In this document: positions 38,025-47,280 of the stretch, in pieces
Layout: every line of letters begins with the position of its first letter
Numbering within the stretch: the stretch's first letter is position 1
Notes under the pieces: model-generated
Seen by the model: only the letters and a program-made list of their open reading frames with translations
Database searches by the model: none
What the model was told of the DNA's origin: nothing
Origin: Gammaproteobacteria bacterium
GTDB lineage: Bacteria; Pseudomonadota; Gammaproteobacteria; Chromatiales; Chromatiaceae
Assembly: GCA_021773975.1 (NCBI GenBank)
Contig: JAJFJN010000040.1
Location: 1 to 64,000, forward strand
Length of the DNA: 64,000 bases
Direction of reading: 5' to 3'
Made by a program: the position numbers and the translations under genes

Positions 38025-39596
38025 CTAATGACTGGTTCCGCTGGAACGGGTTAGTTTGTTATGCACGTTATACTTGCCTGATGGCTTACTCATGGGAAGT
38101 CGCTTCACCTCTTCCAGGGTTTTTGCATCATAGATAATCAATGCGCCCTCTTTATCCCAGATACTGAGCAGGGCATACGAGCCATCCTTAGTAAATTCAA
38201 TATGGGCAGAGGTCTTTCCTGGCATTGGCTTTAGGGTCTTAACAATCTCCAGCGTGCGTTTATCGATGACATGCATGAGATCCTTGTTGGGGCCGAAAAA
38301 GACATCCACCCAGGCGTAGGGGCTATTCTCATGGCTGCGCATAAAGAAGCCGGGGCCATCGGTTTTGATCTCCTTCACTACCTTCCAGCTCTGCATGTCG
38401 ATAACGGTGACCAATCCCTCTTTGATATTGGGCGTAGCCATCACGGGATGACCTTTGTACTCCCAAGTAATGGCTGAACTGAGGTGTGGCATGCCCGGTA
38501 GGGTAACTGCTTTGACTGCTCGTCGTAGATCAAGATCCACTACCTGACCACCACCACTGCGGGAGGTACCAATGATCTGGGTGTAGTCCTGATTCATAAA
38601 GAAATCATCCAGATAATCATCAGTCTTGACCCGTCGCACCGCAAATTGCTGCTCTTGATTACCTTCACCACCCTCTGGGTTGTAGTCATGCATCCAGCCT
38701 GAAAAGCCCATCGGCGGCTGATCGGCATAGCTGATCTCCCACACCTCTTTGATATCCTTCATGGCGGCGAAAAAGCTCTCACGCGGAGCGGCTGTGTAGA
38801 CAGCACTTACCCGGGAGGTCTGTCCTTTATCATCAACGGCAGAGATAACCTTAATAGGTTTAAGATCATTGGCATCCAATACTGTTAGCGTATGTGGCAG
38901 ATAGTTGGCCACAATGACATAACGACCATCTGCCGAGACCGCCAGATTGCGGGTATTGATCCCGGCCCGCACCTCCGCCACATACTTCAGGTTGTAGATA
39001 TCAAACTTACTGATCCAGCCATCGCGCGAGGCAAAGTAGACATAACGCCCATTCGGACCATATTTCGGGCCACCGTGCAGGGCAAAGCGGGTAGGAAAAC
39101 GTTTGATAGACTCAAAGGTATCGCCATTCAATAGGGTGGCGTGATGATCACCCAGCTCCACCACCACGAACAGGTTATCCATTGTGGCTTTAAAAATGGG
39201 CTTATCGGAGAGGGTTTCAGGCTTGTTTGGCACCAGATGACTGGCGTGGATCTGCTCCATGCCCCACTCTGGAATAGTCTCCAGCGGCATGTAGACCAGA
39301 TCAACCAACGCCTGGATCTCTTCACTTTTTAGCTTGTCACCAAACGCTGGCATCTGGGTAGCAGCACGCCCTTTGGTGATGACCTTAACGGCTGATTTCT
39401 TACGCAGGCGTTTTAGGTTTTGTGGCAGCAGCGCTGGCCCCATCTTCCCCAGCCGGTCAGGGTTGTGGCATTCAGAGCAGTGCGTCTTATAGAGTGCTTT
39501 GGCATCAATGGCCGCCCCACCAACTACGGTGCCACTAAAGATCAGAGCCAGCAGTAAAAAAGCCCATGTAGGTTTATTTGTAGCCATCTGCAGCAT
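38025..39596 (-). CDS. nirN: NirN, heme d1 protein with cytochrome c domain
   Basis: This periplasmic NirS paralogue converts dihydro-heme d1 to heme d1 in the last maturation step. With the ATG at 39596 it is 523 residues long, with a signal segment (about 8-27), a c-type heme site CSECH (Cys40-His44) and a d1 propeller starting near FKATMDNLFVVVELGD. A start at 39587 is equally possible, and neither has a strong ribosome site. It begins directly after the nirJ stop. It differs from NirS by a shorter linker and lack of the GYAVH motif. Confidence 0.92.
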   Translation of the reverse strand: MLQMATNKPTWAFLLLALIFSGTVVGGAAIDAKALYKTHCSECHNPDRLGKMGPALLPQNLKRLRKKSAVKVITKGRAATQMPAFGDKLKSEEIQALVDLVYMPLETIPEWGMEQIHASHLVPNKPETLSDKPIFKATMDNLFVVVELGDHHATLLNGDTFESIKRFPTRFALHGGPKYGPNGRYVYFASRDGWISKFDIYNLKYVAEVRAGINTRNLAVSADGRYVIVANYLPHTLTVLDANDLKPIKVISAVDDKGQTSRVSAVYTAAPRESFFAAMKDIKEVWEISYADQPPMGFSGWMHDYNPEGGEGNQEQQFAVRRVKTDDYLDDFFMNQDYTQIIGTSRSGGGQVVDLDLRRAVKAVTLPGMPHLSSAITWEYKGHPVMATPNIKEGLVTVIDMQSWKVVKEIKTDGPGFFMRSHENSPYAWVDVFFGPNKDLMHVIDKRTLEIVKTLKPMPGKTSAHIEFTKDGSYALLSIWDKEGALIIYDAKTLEEVKRLPMSKPSGKYNVHNKLTRSSGTSH

Positions 39597-39597
39597 C

Positions 39598-40782
39598 TTA
39601 TTGATTACCCACGGGGTTGTTATCCATATCCCTCGTCTCATTTCCAATGCCAATCTCAGCATCGGTGAGATAACAAGCCGGGTCTTCAGACCAGGGATCA
39701 CCCGTCAGCTGCATGGCCCGCACTCGGGTATTACCACCACAGATGCCGAAATGCTTACACTGGCCACAGCGGCCTGAAATAACCCTTGGGCTTGCCTTCA
39801 GGCCTGCCATTATAGGGTCAGAGGTATCCATCCAGATCTCTGAAAAGGGACGTTTTTTTACATTACCCAGATCATGATTCCACCACATGGTGTCCGGATG
39901 CACATGGCCCAGGTTATCAATATTGGCCACATTTACCCCAGAGCTGTTGCCGCCCCACTGGTTTAGTTTGACCTCCATATGTGCCGCCTGCTCCGGGTAA
40001 TTTTTCTTGATCCACTGCAGCATGTAGACGCCATCTGCATCGTTATTACCCGTGACAAATTCCGTCTGCCTGCCTGCACGCACGTCAGCCAGCGCATGCT
40101 CAAACAACAGCTCCATGGCCCAGCGGGTGGTCTGCAGGAAGACATCCGTTTCACGGTTTTTGTTACCGCGCCCAGCATAATTAAGATGGGAGAAGTAGAA
40201 CTTATCAACACCCTCGTCATCCATCAGTTGTAGCAGCTGCGGAAGTTCCTCGGCATTATCCTGGGTCATGGTGAAGCGCAGCCCCACCTTCATGCCCCGA
40301 TCACGGCACATGCGCAGACCATTCAGCGCGGCATCAAACCCACCCTTCATGCGGCGAAACTCATCGTGCGTATCTTTGATGCCATCGATGCTGATGCCGA
40401 CGTAGTCGTAGCCGATCTCATTGATGGCCTCGATATTCTCATCACTGATCAGCGTACCGTTGGTGGAGAGGGCGGTAAAAAAGCCCATCTCTTTGGCGTG
40501 GTGGGAGATCTTGAAGATATCTGGGTGCATCAGCGGCTCACCACCCGAGAGGATCAGCACCGGCACGCAGAACTGCTTGAGGTCATCCATCACGGTATAG
40601 ATTTGATCAGTGCTCAACTCACCGGGAAAATCAGTATCCGCAGAGATGGAGTAGCAGTGTTTGCAGGTCAGGTTGCAGCGGCGGATCAGGTTCCAGATAA
40701 CCACTGGGCCTGGCGGGTTACGTTTTGGACCCAAAGGTTTTGGATTCACCAACTCATTCATGTATTGCGAAATACGAAACAT
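39598..40782 (-). CDS. nirJ: Radical SAM heme d1 synthase NirJ
   Basis: This 394-residue radical SAM enzyme removes the propionate side chains during heme d1 synthesis. The cluster-binding motif CNLTCKHC has Cys36, Cys40 and Cys43. The C-terminal SPASM-type cysteine region reads CGQCKHFGICGGN. It is cytoplasmic. It sits between nirH and nirN in the standard nir order. Confidence 0.96.
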   Translation of the reverse strand: MFRISQYMNELVNPKPLGPKRNPPGPVVIWNLIRRCNLTCKHCYSISADTDFPGELSTDQIYTVMDDLKQFCVPVLILSGGEPLMHPDIFKISHHAKEMGFFTALSTNGTLISDENIEAINEIGYDYVGISIDGIKDTHDEFRRMKGGFDAALNGLRMCRDRGMKVGLRFTMTQDNAEELPQLLQLMDDEGVDKFYFSHLNYAGRGNKNRETDVFLQTTRWAMELLFEHALADVRAGRQTEFVTGNNDADGVYMLQWIKKNYPEQAAHMEVKLNQWGGNSSGVNVANIDNLGHVHPDTMWWNHDLGNVKKRPFSEIWMDTSDPIMAGLKASPRVISGRCGQCKHFGICGGNTRVRAMQLTGDPWSEDPACYLTDAEIGIGNETRDMDNNPVGNQ

Positions 40783-40808
40783 CTTTGTTGTCTCTTTGTA
40801 GCTGATTC

Positions 40809-41306
40809 CTAGGAACCAGGAATTAGCCTTAATCCGGTCTTCTTTAATATACGAGTACTGAAGAGTACCTCATGCGCCCGGTTGTCTTCGCCCAGCATCT
40901 CGGCTATAGCATCAATTTTGTGCTTGAGTTCATCCCGATTGGTGCCATGCACCATGGCGAAGAGATTGTAACGCCATTCGGGCAGGAAGCGTGGGCGATG
41001 ATAGGCGTGGCTGACAAAATCCAGCGCACCGATCTTCTCACCATACTCCACCACCTTCTCATCCGGCACATCCCAAACGGTCATACCATTGCCACGAAAA
41101 CCCAGGGTGTAGTGATTTGGCACGGCACCAATACGGCGGATAATGCCGCTCTCCAGCATGCGCTGCATGCGCTGCATCACATCCTCTGCGGTTGTTCCCA
41201 GCTCCTCGGCAATCTGCTGATAGGGTTCGGCAACCAGCGGCAAACCTGCTTGGGTGGCGACCACAATCTGCCGATCCAGCTCATCCAGTTTAATATCATC
41301 ACTCAT
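40809..41306 (-). CDS. nirH: Siroheme decarboxylase component NirH
   Basis: This 165-residue AsnC/Lrp-like protein is one part of the NirDLGH complex, which decarboxylates siroheme to didecarboxysiroheme. It has an N-terminal winged helix and the active-site type segment RFLPEWRYNLFAMVHG. The assignment to H rests on order (fourth of four) and likeness to NirL. It lies five bases after nirG. Confidence 0.88.
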   Translation of the reverse strand: MSDDIKLDELDRQIVVATQAGLPLVAEPYQQIAEELGTTAEDVMQRMQRMLESGIIRRIGAVPNHYTLGFRGNGMTVWDVPDEKVVEYGEKIGALDFVSHAYHRPRFLPEWRYNLFAMVHGTNRDELKHKIDAIAEMLGEDNRAHEVLFSTRILKKTGLRLIPGS

Positions 41307-41311
41307 GCCAA

Positions 41312-41755
41312 TCAGACCTCAAACTTCAGGCCGACAAAAAATTCCTGCTTCTTCGGCATATTGTAAACTTTATAACCCGTGGCCTTTTCAATCTCTTGGC
41401 AGGTCTCTTCAACCCGCTCTGGGGTCTCTGTGCCCAACACAAACCACATGCTAAATTCGTGATCACGTGCATAGTTATGCGCCACTTCAGGGAAGGCGTT
41501 GACCTGTTCAGTGACTCGCTCAAAATCTGCCTCCGGCACACGCATGGCACAAAGACTCAGGCCACCACCCAGCCGCTCAGCGTGATACATGGGGCCAAAG
41601 CGGGAGAGTTGCTTTTTCTCCAGCATCTGTTGCAGGCGATTGTGCAGATCTGCCTCATCAATACCCAGCTGCTCGGCCACCACGGCATAGGGATGGTCGC
41701 AGATGGGAAATCCACCTTGCAGGTTATTGATAATGCTGCGGTCTATATCATCCAT
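41312..41755 (-). CDS. nirG: Siroheme decarboxylase component NirG
   Basis: This 147-residue AsnC/Lrp-like protein is third in the nirDLGH series. It has SRFGPMYHAERLGGGLSLCAMRVP and NYARDHEFSMWFVLG, the pattern shared by NirG and NirD. An ATG at 41755 follows an in-frame GTG at 41758. The gene abuts the nirL stop. It acts with the other three subunits in the cytoplasm. Confidence 0.87.
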   Translation of the reverse strand: MDDIDRSIINNLQGGFPICDHPYAVVAEQLGIDEADLHNRLQQMLEKKQLSRFGPMYHAERLGGGLSLCAMRVPEADFERVTEQVNAFPEVAHNYARDHEFSMWFVLGTETPERVEETCQEIEKATGYKVYNMPKKQEFFVGLKFEV

Positions 41756-41757
41756 CA

Positions 41758-42234
41758 CTACTGGTACCGCGCGCCGCGCTGTTTGAAGCGCTGACCACTA
41801 AATAAAATCTCATGCGGGAGATCACCCAATTCCAGCTCATCCACCAGCTGTTCCACCTGCGCAGTAACACGCCCCTGGCTACGACCATGGATCATACTGA
41901 ATAGGTTATAGGGCCACTCAGGCAATCGTCGGACACGTTGGTAACAGAGGGTAACGCAGGCTTGTTCAGCCAACGCTTCGCCCACTACATCCAGTCGCTG
42001 ATCTGGCACATTCCACACCACCATCGCATTAGCGGTGTAACCCAGCTCATGATGACGCACGATGACACCAAAACGCTTAATGATTCCGCTCTGCTGCATC
42101 TCACCAATGCGAGTGACCACCTGATCTTCCGACCAGCCAATCTGCTTACCCACCTCAGCATAGGGATGACGCACCAGTGGCAGCCCCCCTTGAATAGCAG
42201 CAATCAGCTGGCAGTCCTGCTCACTCAGCACCAT
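41758..42234 (-). CDS. nirL: Siroheme decarboxylase component NirL
   Basis: This 158-residue protein is second in the nirDLGH series. It carries IKRFGVIVRHHELGYTANAMVVWNVP, whose RHHE histidines match the family's substrate-binding pair, and RRLPEWPYNLFSMIHG. It overlaps nirD by ten bases, so translation is coupled. Confidence 0.88.
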   Translation of the reverse strand: MVLSEQDCQLIAAIQGGLPLVRHPYAEVGKQIGWSEDQVVTRIGEMQQSGIIKRFGVIVRHHELGYTANAMVVWNVPDQRLDVVGEALAEQACVTLCYQRVRRLPEWPYNLFSMIHGRSQGRVTAQVEQLVDELELGDLPHEILFSGQRFKQRGARYQ

Positions 42235-42701
42235 AATGGAAAACCCAGGTCGATGTGAAAGTGCTTCATCAGTGGCAGGTAGAGTACAGGCTGACCGCTG
42301 TACGCCTCTATCTCGGCCAATACCTCATCCACCCGCAGTTGATTAGGTGCGGTTATAACGAACCAGAGATTCAAACGATGTAGACGCTCGTAGTTATGAT
42401 TAACCTCATCAAAGCCACTGACATAGGCTGCAACAGATTCTAATGATTCCGGCGGTACAGCAACCGCTGCCAGCGTACTGGCTCCTGCCCGCTTGGGCTT
42501 AAATACGGGGCCAACACGACTGATAAACCCTTGTTCCTGCATATCACTGAGGATACGCAGCACCTCATCCTCTGTTGTACCCAGATGCTGTGCGATATCT
42601 GCAAAGGGTGTCACAGAGAGCGGCAACCCCTGCTGATACTCATTGAGCAAGCGTTTCTCCAGCTCCGTCAGCAACTCTGGATTTACAGCCTTCGCCAGCA
42701 T
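42225..42701 (-). CDS. nirD: Siroheme decarboxylase component NirD
   Basis: This 158-residue AsnC/Lrp-like protein is first in the nirDLGH series. The segment SRVGPVFKPKRAGASTLAAVAVP and the NHNYERLHRLNLWFVIT pattern are typical of NirD. Its start shares a base with the nirF stop and its end overlaps nirL. Confidence 0.88.
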   Translation of the reverse strand: MLAKAVNPELLTELEKRLLNEYQQGLPLSVTPFADIAQHLGTTEDEVLRILSDMQEQGFISRVGPVFKPKRAGASTLAAVAVPPESLESVAAYVSGFDEVNHNYERLHRLNLWFVITAPNQLRVDEVLAEIEAYSGQPVLYLPLMKHFHIDLGFPLWC

Positions 42702-43873
42702 TACAAGCCCGTCTTGTGCGCGCGCGAGGTAAAAAAGATGCCACTGGGTTTGTCTACTGGCAGACTACCAATCTGTTCCAGTGTGGTGGTGTCAAAGATC
42801 TTGACCTGATCCAGATCACGGATAGAGATCCACACCTCTTCGCCACGTGGAGAGAACTCCATATGCAGCGCGCCCTTGCCTGGCTTCAGGGTTTTAACAA
42901 TCTTCAGGGTTTCGGTATCAATTACTTGAATGGTGTCGTTATGAGGGAAGGCAAAATTGACCCAAACCTGTCGCCCATCAGGACGAGCGATAGCGAATAC
43001 GGGCTGCCCATGAACGGGGATACGCCCCGTAGGTTGCCAACTATTGTGGTTTACCACCAATACCTCATGGTGGCCAATAGCCGGTAGGAAGGCCTGGTTA
43101 CCTGCAACAGCCCACCCTTCCAGATGTGGCATCTTATAGACTGGCAACTGTTTTTTGCCTTTACCATAATGGTTCAGGATGCGGGTCGGTCCTTTTTCAA
43201 CATGCCAAAGATCCAGCAGGGTCAGGCCATCCTCACCAAACAGACCTGCAATATAGTAACGACCATCCGGTGTAATCAAACCATCATAAGGCTGGAGGCC
43301 AGCATCTTTGAATTGGGTAAGTTTAGGGGATTTGGGATCACTCATATCAGCAATCCAAATCTCATGGGTGTCGTAAAGGCCAAAGACAAAACGCTGCCCC
43401 GGCGCATCCACCAGCCCAACTGTTTTGGAGCCTTTGCCTTTGGGTGTTTGAGTGGCTGGAATATCCGCCACCAGTTCCAATGTCTCCGCAGAGAAGACCT
43501 TAACCCCACCTGGCTCATAATTAGAGACCGCAATCAGTCGTCCATCCTGTGAGATAGCGCCGCCGATACTATTGCCACCCTGCACTACACGCTTAACCAG
43601 CGTACCACAGAGGATATCCACCTTTGAGAGTCCACCATCACGCCCAAAAACATAGGCATAACGTGCATCACGGGAATAGACCACTGAGGCATGCGAGAGA
43701 TCACCCAGCCTCTTAACTTGAAATAGTTCTTTACGGTTAGTGGTATCCATCACCTTTACACTACCTGCTGCTCGCTCAATGATGATGCCAAGATCACCTG
43801 TGCCACGAGTCAAACACTCAGCGGCCTGTGCAACAGAGGAAACCAGAAAAAGCGCAACAAAAATGAATCTCAT
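42701..43873 (-). CDS. nirF: Heme d1 biosynthesis protein NirF
   Basis: This 390-residue periplasmic d1-type propeller protein has a signal peptide (about 1-17, ending AQA) and no cytochrome c domain. NirF produces dihydro-heme d1 before NirN acts. The propeller shows GNSIGGAISQDGRLIAVSN and HMEFSPRGEEVWISIRD. It overlaps nirC by four bases (ATGA). A Cys at residue 20 is not within a convincing lipobox. Confidence 0.93.
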   Translation of the reverse strand: MRFIFVALFLVSSVAQAAECLTRGTGDLGIIIERAAGSVKVMDTTNRKELFQVKRLGDLSHASVVYSRDARYAYVFGRDGGLSKVDILCGTLVKRVVQGGNSIGGAISQDGRLIAVSNYEPGGVKVFSAETLELVADIPATQTPKGKGSKTVGLVDAPGQRFVFGLYDTHEIWIADMSDPKSPKLTQFKDAGLQPYDGLITPDGRYYIAGLFGEDGLTLLDLWHVEKGPTRILNHYGKGKKQLPVYKMPHLEGWAVAGNQAFLPAIGHHEVLVVNHNSWQPTGRIPVHGQPVFAIARPDGRQVWVNFAFPHNDTIQVIDTETLKIVKTLKPGKGALHMEFSPRGEEVWISIRDLDQVKIFDTTTLEQIGSLPVDKPSGIFFTSRAHKTGL

Positions 43874-44193
43874 AGCTTAATACCTTTTTTTAGTAGCCCA
43901 GCTAACCAGAGAGCTTCTTGTTCCGTTAGAAAAGGATGCCATGGAGGCATAGGAGTACCCGGGCGACCATGCAGAATAATTATCGCCAGCTGTTCTTCAG
44001 TAAAAGGTTTGAGTCGCTCAGGTAGCAGCGAGGGTCCCAGCCCACCCTGCAATGTCATGCCATGGCAGGAGCCACAATCATGCTTCAATAGATGAAGTAT
44101 CTCTGTCTTTCGCTGAATTGCAGAGTCCGCAATGCCCGCCAGACTAAACAGTGCCAAAGCGACACCCACCATCAGTGACTTACCGTTAAACAC
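43870..44193 (-). CDS. nirC: NirC small monoheme cytochrome c
   Basis: This 107-residue periplasmic cytochrome has a signal segment (about 8-24) and one heme site CGSCH. The PMPPWHPFLTEQEALWLAGLL end is typical of class I cytochromes in nir loci. It is thought to supply electrons during d1 maturation or to NirS. The start is GTG at 44193 with AGGAG upstream; an ATG seven codons on is weaker. It is the first gene of nirCFDLGHJN, behind an FNR/DNR-like box. Confidence 0.85.
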   Translation of the reverse strand: MFNGKSLMVGVALALFSLAGIADSAIQRKTEILHLLKHDCGSCHGMTLQGGLGPSLLPERLKPFTEEQLAIIILHGRPGTPMPPWHPFLTEQEALWLAGLLKKGIKL

Positions 44194-44340
44194 CTAAGCT
44201 GCCGCTCCTAAAAATTAGAAAACTACGCGTGCGGATCATGACATGGACATTGATCAGCCTCAATAATAACAGCCCATCAATGTTGTACTGCGGAACCCTT
44301 CACCTATGTACAAAATATCAATATCGCCCCATTTAAGACC

Positions 44341-44354
44341 TTGATATTGGTCAA
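44341..44354 (-). promoter_or_regulatory. FNR/DNR-like box for nirCFDLGHJN
   Basis: The minus-strand sequence is TTGACCAATATCAA, one mismatch from TTGAT-N4-ATCAA. It lies between the nirS2 terminator and nirC, 148 bases before the GTG. An AT-rich GATATTGATATTTT stretch starts near the expected -10. This supports separate transcription of the maturation genes. Confidence 0.65.
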
Positions 44355-44373
44355 AGGTGCGCTTTTAGCCCAC

Positions 44374-44418
44374 AAAAGAAAAAGCGGGGATGGATATTAA
44401 ATTTCCATCCCCGCTTTT
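44374..44418 (-). terminator. Rho-independent terminator of nirS copy 2
   Basis: Arms at 44417-44404 and 44394-44381 form a perfect 14-bp stem (AAAGCGGGGATGGA) with a 9-base loop. The minus strand then has TTCTTTT. It begins 13 bases after the nirS2 stop and resembles the nirS1 terminator. Confidence 0.9.
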
Positions 44419-44430
44419 AATCAAACCCTA

Positions 44431-46059
44431 TCAGGTAACATGATTAATGCGATTGTAAACATTAAACTTACCTGTTGGTGTCCGTAACCCTTTAATTCGC
44501 GCCTTTTCCCGCAGGGTTTTGGCATCATAGATAACAACATAACCACTATCATTACTATAGTCTTTACGGTTCCAAGCCGAAACCCAAACCTCAGTACCAT
44601 CCTTGTTGAATTCGATATGCACCGCAGCAAAACCAGGATTCTTGGTAACACGAATGGTTTTAACAATCCGCCCCGTCTTCTTGCTGATAACCTGCACACT
44701 CTGTTTAACTACCTGTTCAGGGTGCATCAACTGATCTGCCCAAACAAAATCACTTTTCGGATGAGTACGAATAAATGAACCCGCACCATCCACCTTGATT
44801 GTTTTACAAATCTTCCATGCCTGTTTTGGATGCCCCACAGGATCATTGCCCCAGGTTATTACCTTCGCCGAACCCAGATGCACAGTACCGCCAACAGGGC
44901 CGCACTCTGGATCAACCCAGTTGGCACCTGGCCCCGGATGAGGCTTTTTTGCCACATCAATCATGGTTGTCAGCTTTCGGGTCTCGGTATCAATGATTAC
45001 CATCTTGTTTGAGGCATTTGCTGCCACCTGAAAATAACGACCGGTAGGATCAAAAAAGCCATCATGCAGATAGCGCGCAGCATTGATCTTATCTACACGC
45101 AGGTTATCAAGATCTCGATAATCCACTTGCCAAACCTGACCCAACTCCTTTGCTGCAACCAAAAAGGTCGACGCATTTGGCGTGGTATCTACTGTAGCCA
45201 CACGCGATTCATTAATAAAAAAGCCATCGATATTTGCACCGCGGGTTGAAACCACCTTGAGTGGGTTCATTGTTTCTGCATCAATAATGACAAAATGCGG
45301 CGGCCAATAACCACCTGCAATCAGGTATTTGCCATCACCAGAGACTGAGATATCACGCGCATCATAGGCAATTTGAGTTTCAGCAACCAGCATGCGTTCC
45401 GGTGTTTGCCAGAGATCAATCTTCTTTACTCGGCCGTCTCGGCCAATGGTGTACCAAAAACGCCCCGGATTTTTCACACTCTCTGTAGCATGGCGTTCTG
45501 CTGATTTGGCCACATGCACTGCATAACCCGTATTAATGTGCTTTACGATCTCATGCTTGTCACCATCAACAATCGCCACCTTCCCAGCATCGCGCTCAAT
45601 AATGATAAAAAAGTTTTCCCAATTACGATCATGCTGGGGCTGCGTGGGATAATCTTTTGGCTCGACAAAAACCCGAGTACGCTTCTGCATTGTCTCCAGC
45701 GACATCTCAGGCGGAACAGGTGGATCTAACTGAATGTATTTAGCCAGCAGAGTGATTTCATCTCGCGTAAAGATGTCATCAAAGTTGTTCATGCCACCTT
45801 CTGTACCAAAGGCAATAATTTTCTCTAAACGCCGCTGCCCCTTCTTTTTCGTGCTCTTTGGCTCAAGATTCTTGCCCGTTGCTCCTTTACGCAAAGCGCC
45901 ATGACACCCAGCACAACGCTGGAAGTAGAGTGTTTTTGCTTTTTCAAAATCAACCTCTGAGAGCACGGCCCCACTTGAAGCCAACACAGGAAGAGCGCCT
46001 ACTATCGTCATACTGAAAGCCATACTCAATAGAGCCATTTTAAAGCTTAATTTATTCAT
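44431..46059 (-). CDS. nirS: Cytochrome cd1 nitrite reductase NirS (copy 2)
   Basis: This 542-residue periplasmic nitrite reductase reduces nitrite to nitric oxide. A signal peptide spans about 1-28, and the heme c site is CAGCH (Cys49, Cys52, His53). The d1 ligand is His182 in GYAVH. Active-site histidines His332 (YLHDG) and His394 (TVHLG) are present, so it should be active. Compared with copy 1 it has a shorter Lys-rich insert after heme c. The leader TTCAGGCGAAAAGG resembles that of copy 1. It is divergent from a hemerythrin gene and heads the maturation locus. Confidence 0.97.
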   Translation of the reverse strand: MNKLSFKMALLSMAFSMTIVGALPVLASSGAVLSEVDFEKAKTLYFQRCAGCHGALRKGATGKNLEPKSTKKKGQRRLEKIIAFGTEGGMNNFDDIFTRDEITLLAKYIQLDPPVPPEMSLETMQKRTRVFVEPKDYPTQPQHDRNWENFFIIIERDAGKVAIVDGDKHEIVKHINTGYAVHVAKSAERHATESVKNPGRFWYTIGRDGRVKKIDLWQTPERMLVAETQIAYDARDISVSGDGKYLIAGGYWPPHFVIIDAETMNPLKVVSTRGANIDGFFINESRVATVDTTPNASTFLVAAKELGQVWQVDYRDLDNLRVDKINAARYLHDGFFDPTGRYFQVAANASNKMVIIDTETRKLTTMIDVAKKPHPGPGANWVDPECGPVGGTVHLGSAKVITWGNDPVGHPKQAWKICKTIKVDGAGSFIRTHPKSDFVWADQLMHPEQVVKQSVQVISKKTGRIVKTIRVTKNPGFAAVHIEFNKDGTEVWVSAWNRKDYSNDSGYVVIYDAKTLREKARIKGLRTPTGKFNVYNRINHVT

Positions 46060-46177
46060 TAACCTTTTCGCCTGAATTTATTCTAGTTAACAGTGATCGC
46101 TCAACACCCGCAAACAACCGCTCTGTTTATTGAAGCAACATCAATATACACGATGATTATCGTGTCATACAGGGTCT

Positions 46178-46191
46178 TTGATTCAAATCAA
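46178..46191 (-). promoter_or_regulatory. Perfect FNR/DNR box for nirS2
   Basis: The minus-strand sequence is TTGATTTGAATCAA, an exact match to TTGAT-N4-ATCAA. It lies 119 bases before the nirS2 ATG, the same distance as the nirS1 box. Confidence 0.85.
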
Positions 46192-46343
46192 TAACCTACA
46201 TCACACATGGTTACTCATGCATGTAATCCATTATACAGATGCGCCCTGGCCCTCATGATTGTACTTGCAAACACCCTTATTAAAAAATATCGTAAAAAAT
46301 GGGGGATAAATATTATGCCGCACACATCCCTCCAGTTCTTTAT

Positions 46344-46357
46344 TTGACTGATATCAA
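46344..46357 (+). promoter_or_regulatory. FNR/DNR-like box for HHE hemerythrin gene
   Basis: TTGACTGATATCAA has one mismatch to consensus. A CATACT -10-like element starts 23 bases after the box (46381-46386), the normal class II FNR arrangement. This places the transcript start near 46393, about 30 bases before the ATG. Confidence 0.7.
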
Positions 46358-46423
46358 TGACTCAATTTCGTCATATCTCACATACTCATTCCAATTATCT
46401 TTTAAAGCCAACCGGAAATTCGT

Positions 46424-46858
46424 ATGCCAACAATTACAGATACCATGTCCGCCGATCACAAACGGTGCGATGAATTATTTGCATCAGCAGAGGATGCAGT
46501 CTCCAAAGGGGATTGGGAGGCCGGCGCGACCTCTTTTAGTGATTTTCATGATGCTACAGAACAACATTTCTCCAAGGAAGAGGCGGTACTATTTCCCGCT
46601 TTTGAGCAAAGTACCGGCATGACATCCGGCCCAACCCAGGTGATGCGCATGGAGCACATGCAAATGCGCCAGCTGCTTGCAGACATGAATGAGAGCGTTG
46701 AAGAGAAAGACCAGGAAAAATACCTTGGCCTATCCGAGACTCTGATTATGGTCATGCAGCAACATAATACCAAGGAAGAGCAGATCGTTTACGTTATGGC
46801 TGACCAGTCTCTGCGTGAAAAAGCAGATGATGTTCTGACTCAAATGGGCATGAACTAA
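46424..46858 (+). CDS. HHE-type hemerythrin domain protein
   Basis: This 144-residue soluble protein has a hemerythrin HHE fold. Likely iron ligands are His12, His48, Glu52, His78, His114 and Glu118 (DHKRCDE, QHFSKEE, MEHMQM, QQHNTKEEQ). It belongs to a different branch from the 5633 protein and has no membrane segment. CGGAAA lies upstream of the ATG. It is divergent from nirS2 and followed by DUF2249 and a polytopic membrane protein, a grouping seen in denitrifiers. A role in NO or iron-nitrosyl handling is inferred. Confidence 0.85.
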   Translation: MPTITDTMSADHKRCDELFASAEDAVSKGDWEAGATSFSDFHDATEQHFSKEEAVLFPAFEQSTGMTSGPTQVMRMEHMQMRQLLADMNESVEEKDQEKYLGLSETLIMVMQQHNTKEEQIVYVMADQSLREKADDVLTQMGMN

Positions 46859-46932
46859 AATTTTTTACGAGCCTTAGAGCTGGTGCTCTAAGGCTCACAC
46901 CTCTCAGACAATTCAAATTTACATATTCAATT

Positions 46933-47181
46933 ATGGAGCACAAACTTAATGTCAGTGGCCTAGAGCCACCTGAGCCCATGGAGCGTATCTTGCTAGCCAT
47001 TGAAGGGCTCAATACCGGTGATTATCTCTACGTAATACATCGCCGCGAGCCGCGCATGATCTATCCTATGTTAGAAAATATGGGCATAGCCTGGATTACA
47101 CGCCCAGGCGGGCCAGAGGGCTATGAGATTTTTATCTGGCGTAAGGATGACGATATTGCCAAAGCCACGATTCCAGCATAA
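46933..47181 (+). CDS. DUF2249 domain protein
   Basis: This 82-residue protein is recognisable as DUF2249 from SGLEPPEPMERILLAIEGL, the LNTGDYLYVIHRREPRMIYPML core and the GYEIFIWRK end. The fold is TusA/SirA-like but lacks the TusA cysteine. The family commonly neighbours hemerythrin, Nor and NnrS-type genes. Its biochemical role is not established. No ribosome site is evident, so it may depend on the upstream hemerythrin transcript, 74 bases away. Confidence 0.8.
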   Translation: MEHKLNVSGLEPPEPMERILLAIEGLNTGDYLYVIHRREPRMIYPMLENMGIAWITRPGGPEGYEIFIWRKDDDIAKATIPA

Positions 47182-47280
47182 ACGCTAACTGACCATAGTC
47201 AGCTTAAAATCCACTCTTCGCCTAGTAGCACACATACTTGCAACCAGGCATCAATCCACAATCACACACGTACAGCACAT

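Larger units (their letters stand above)
46060..46423. other. Divergent regulatory region, nirS2 / HHE hemerythrin
   Basis: This 364-base gap has no gene. It holds a perfect FNR/DNR box for nirS2 (46178-46191), an inverted repeat ACACGAT-AATC-ATCGTGT near 46149-46166 and a second box for the hemerythrin gene (46344-46357). Confidence 0.75.
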
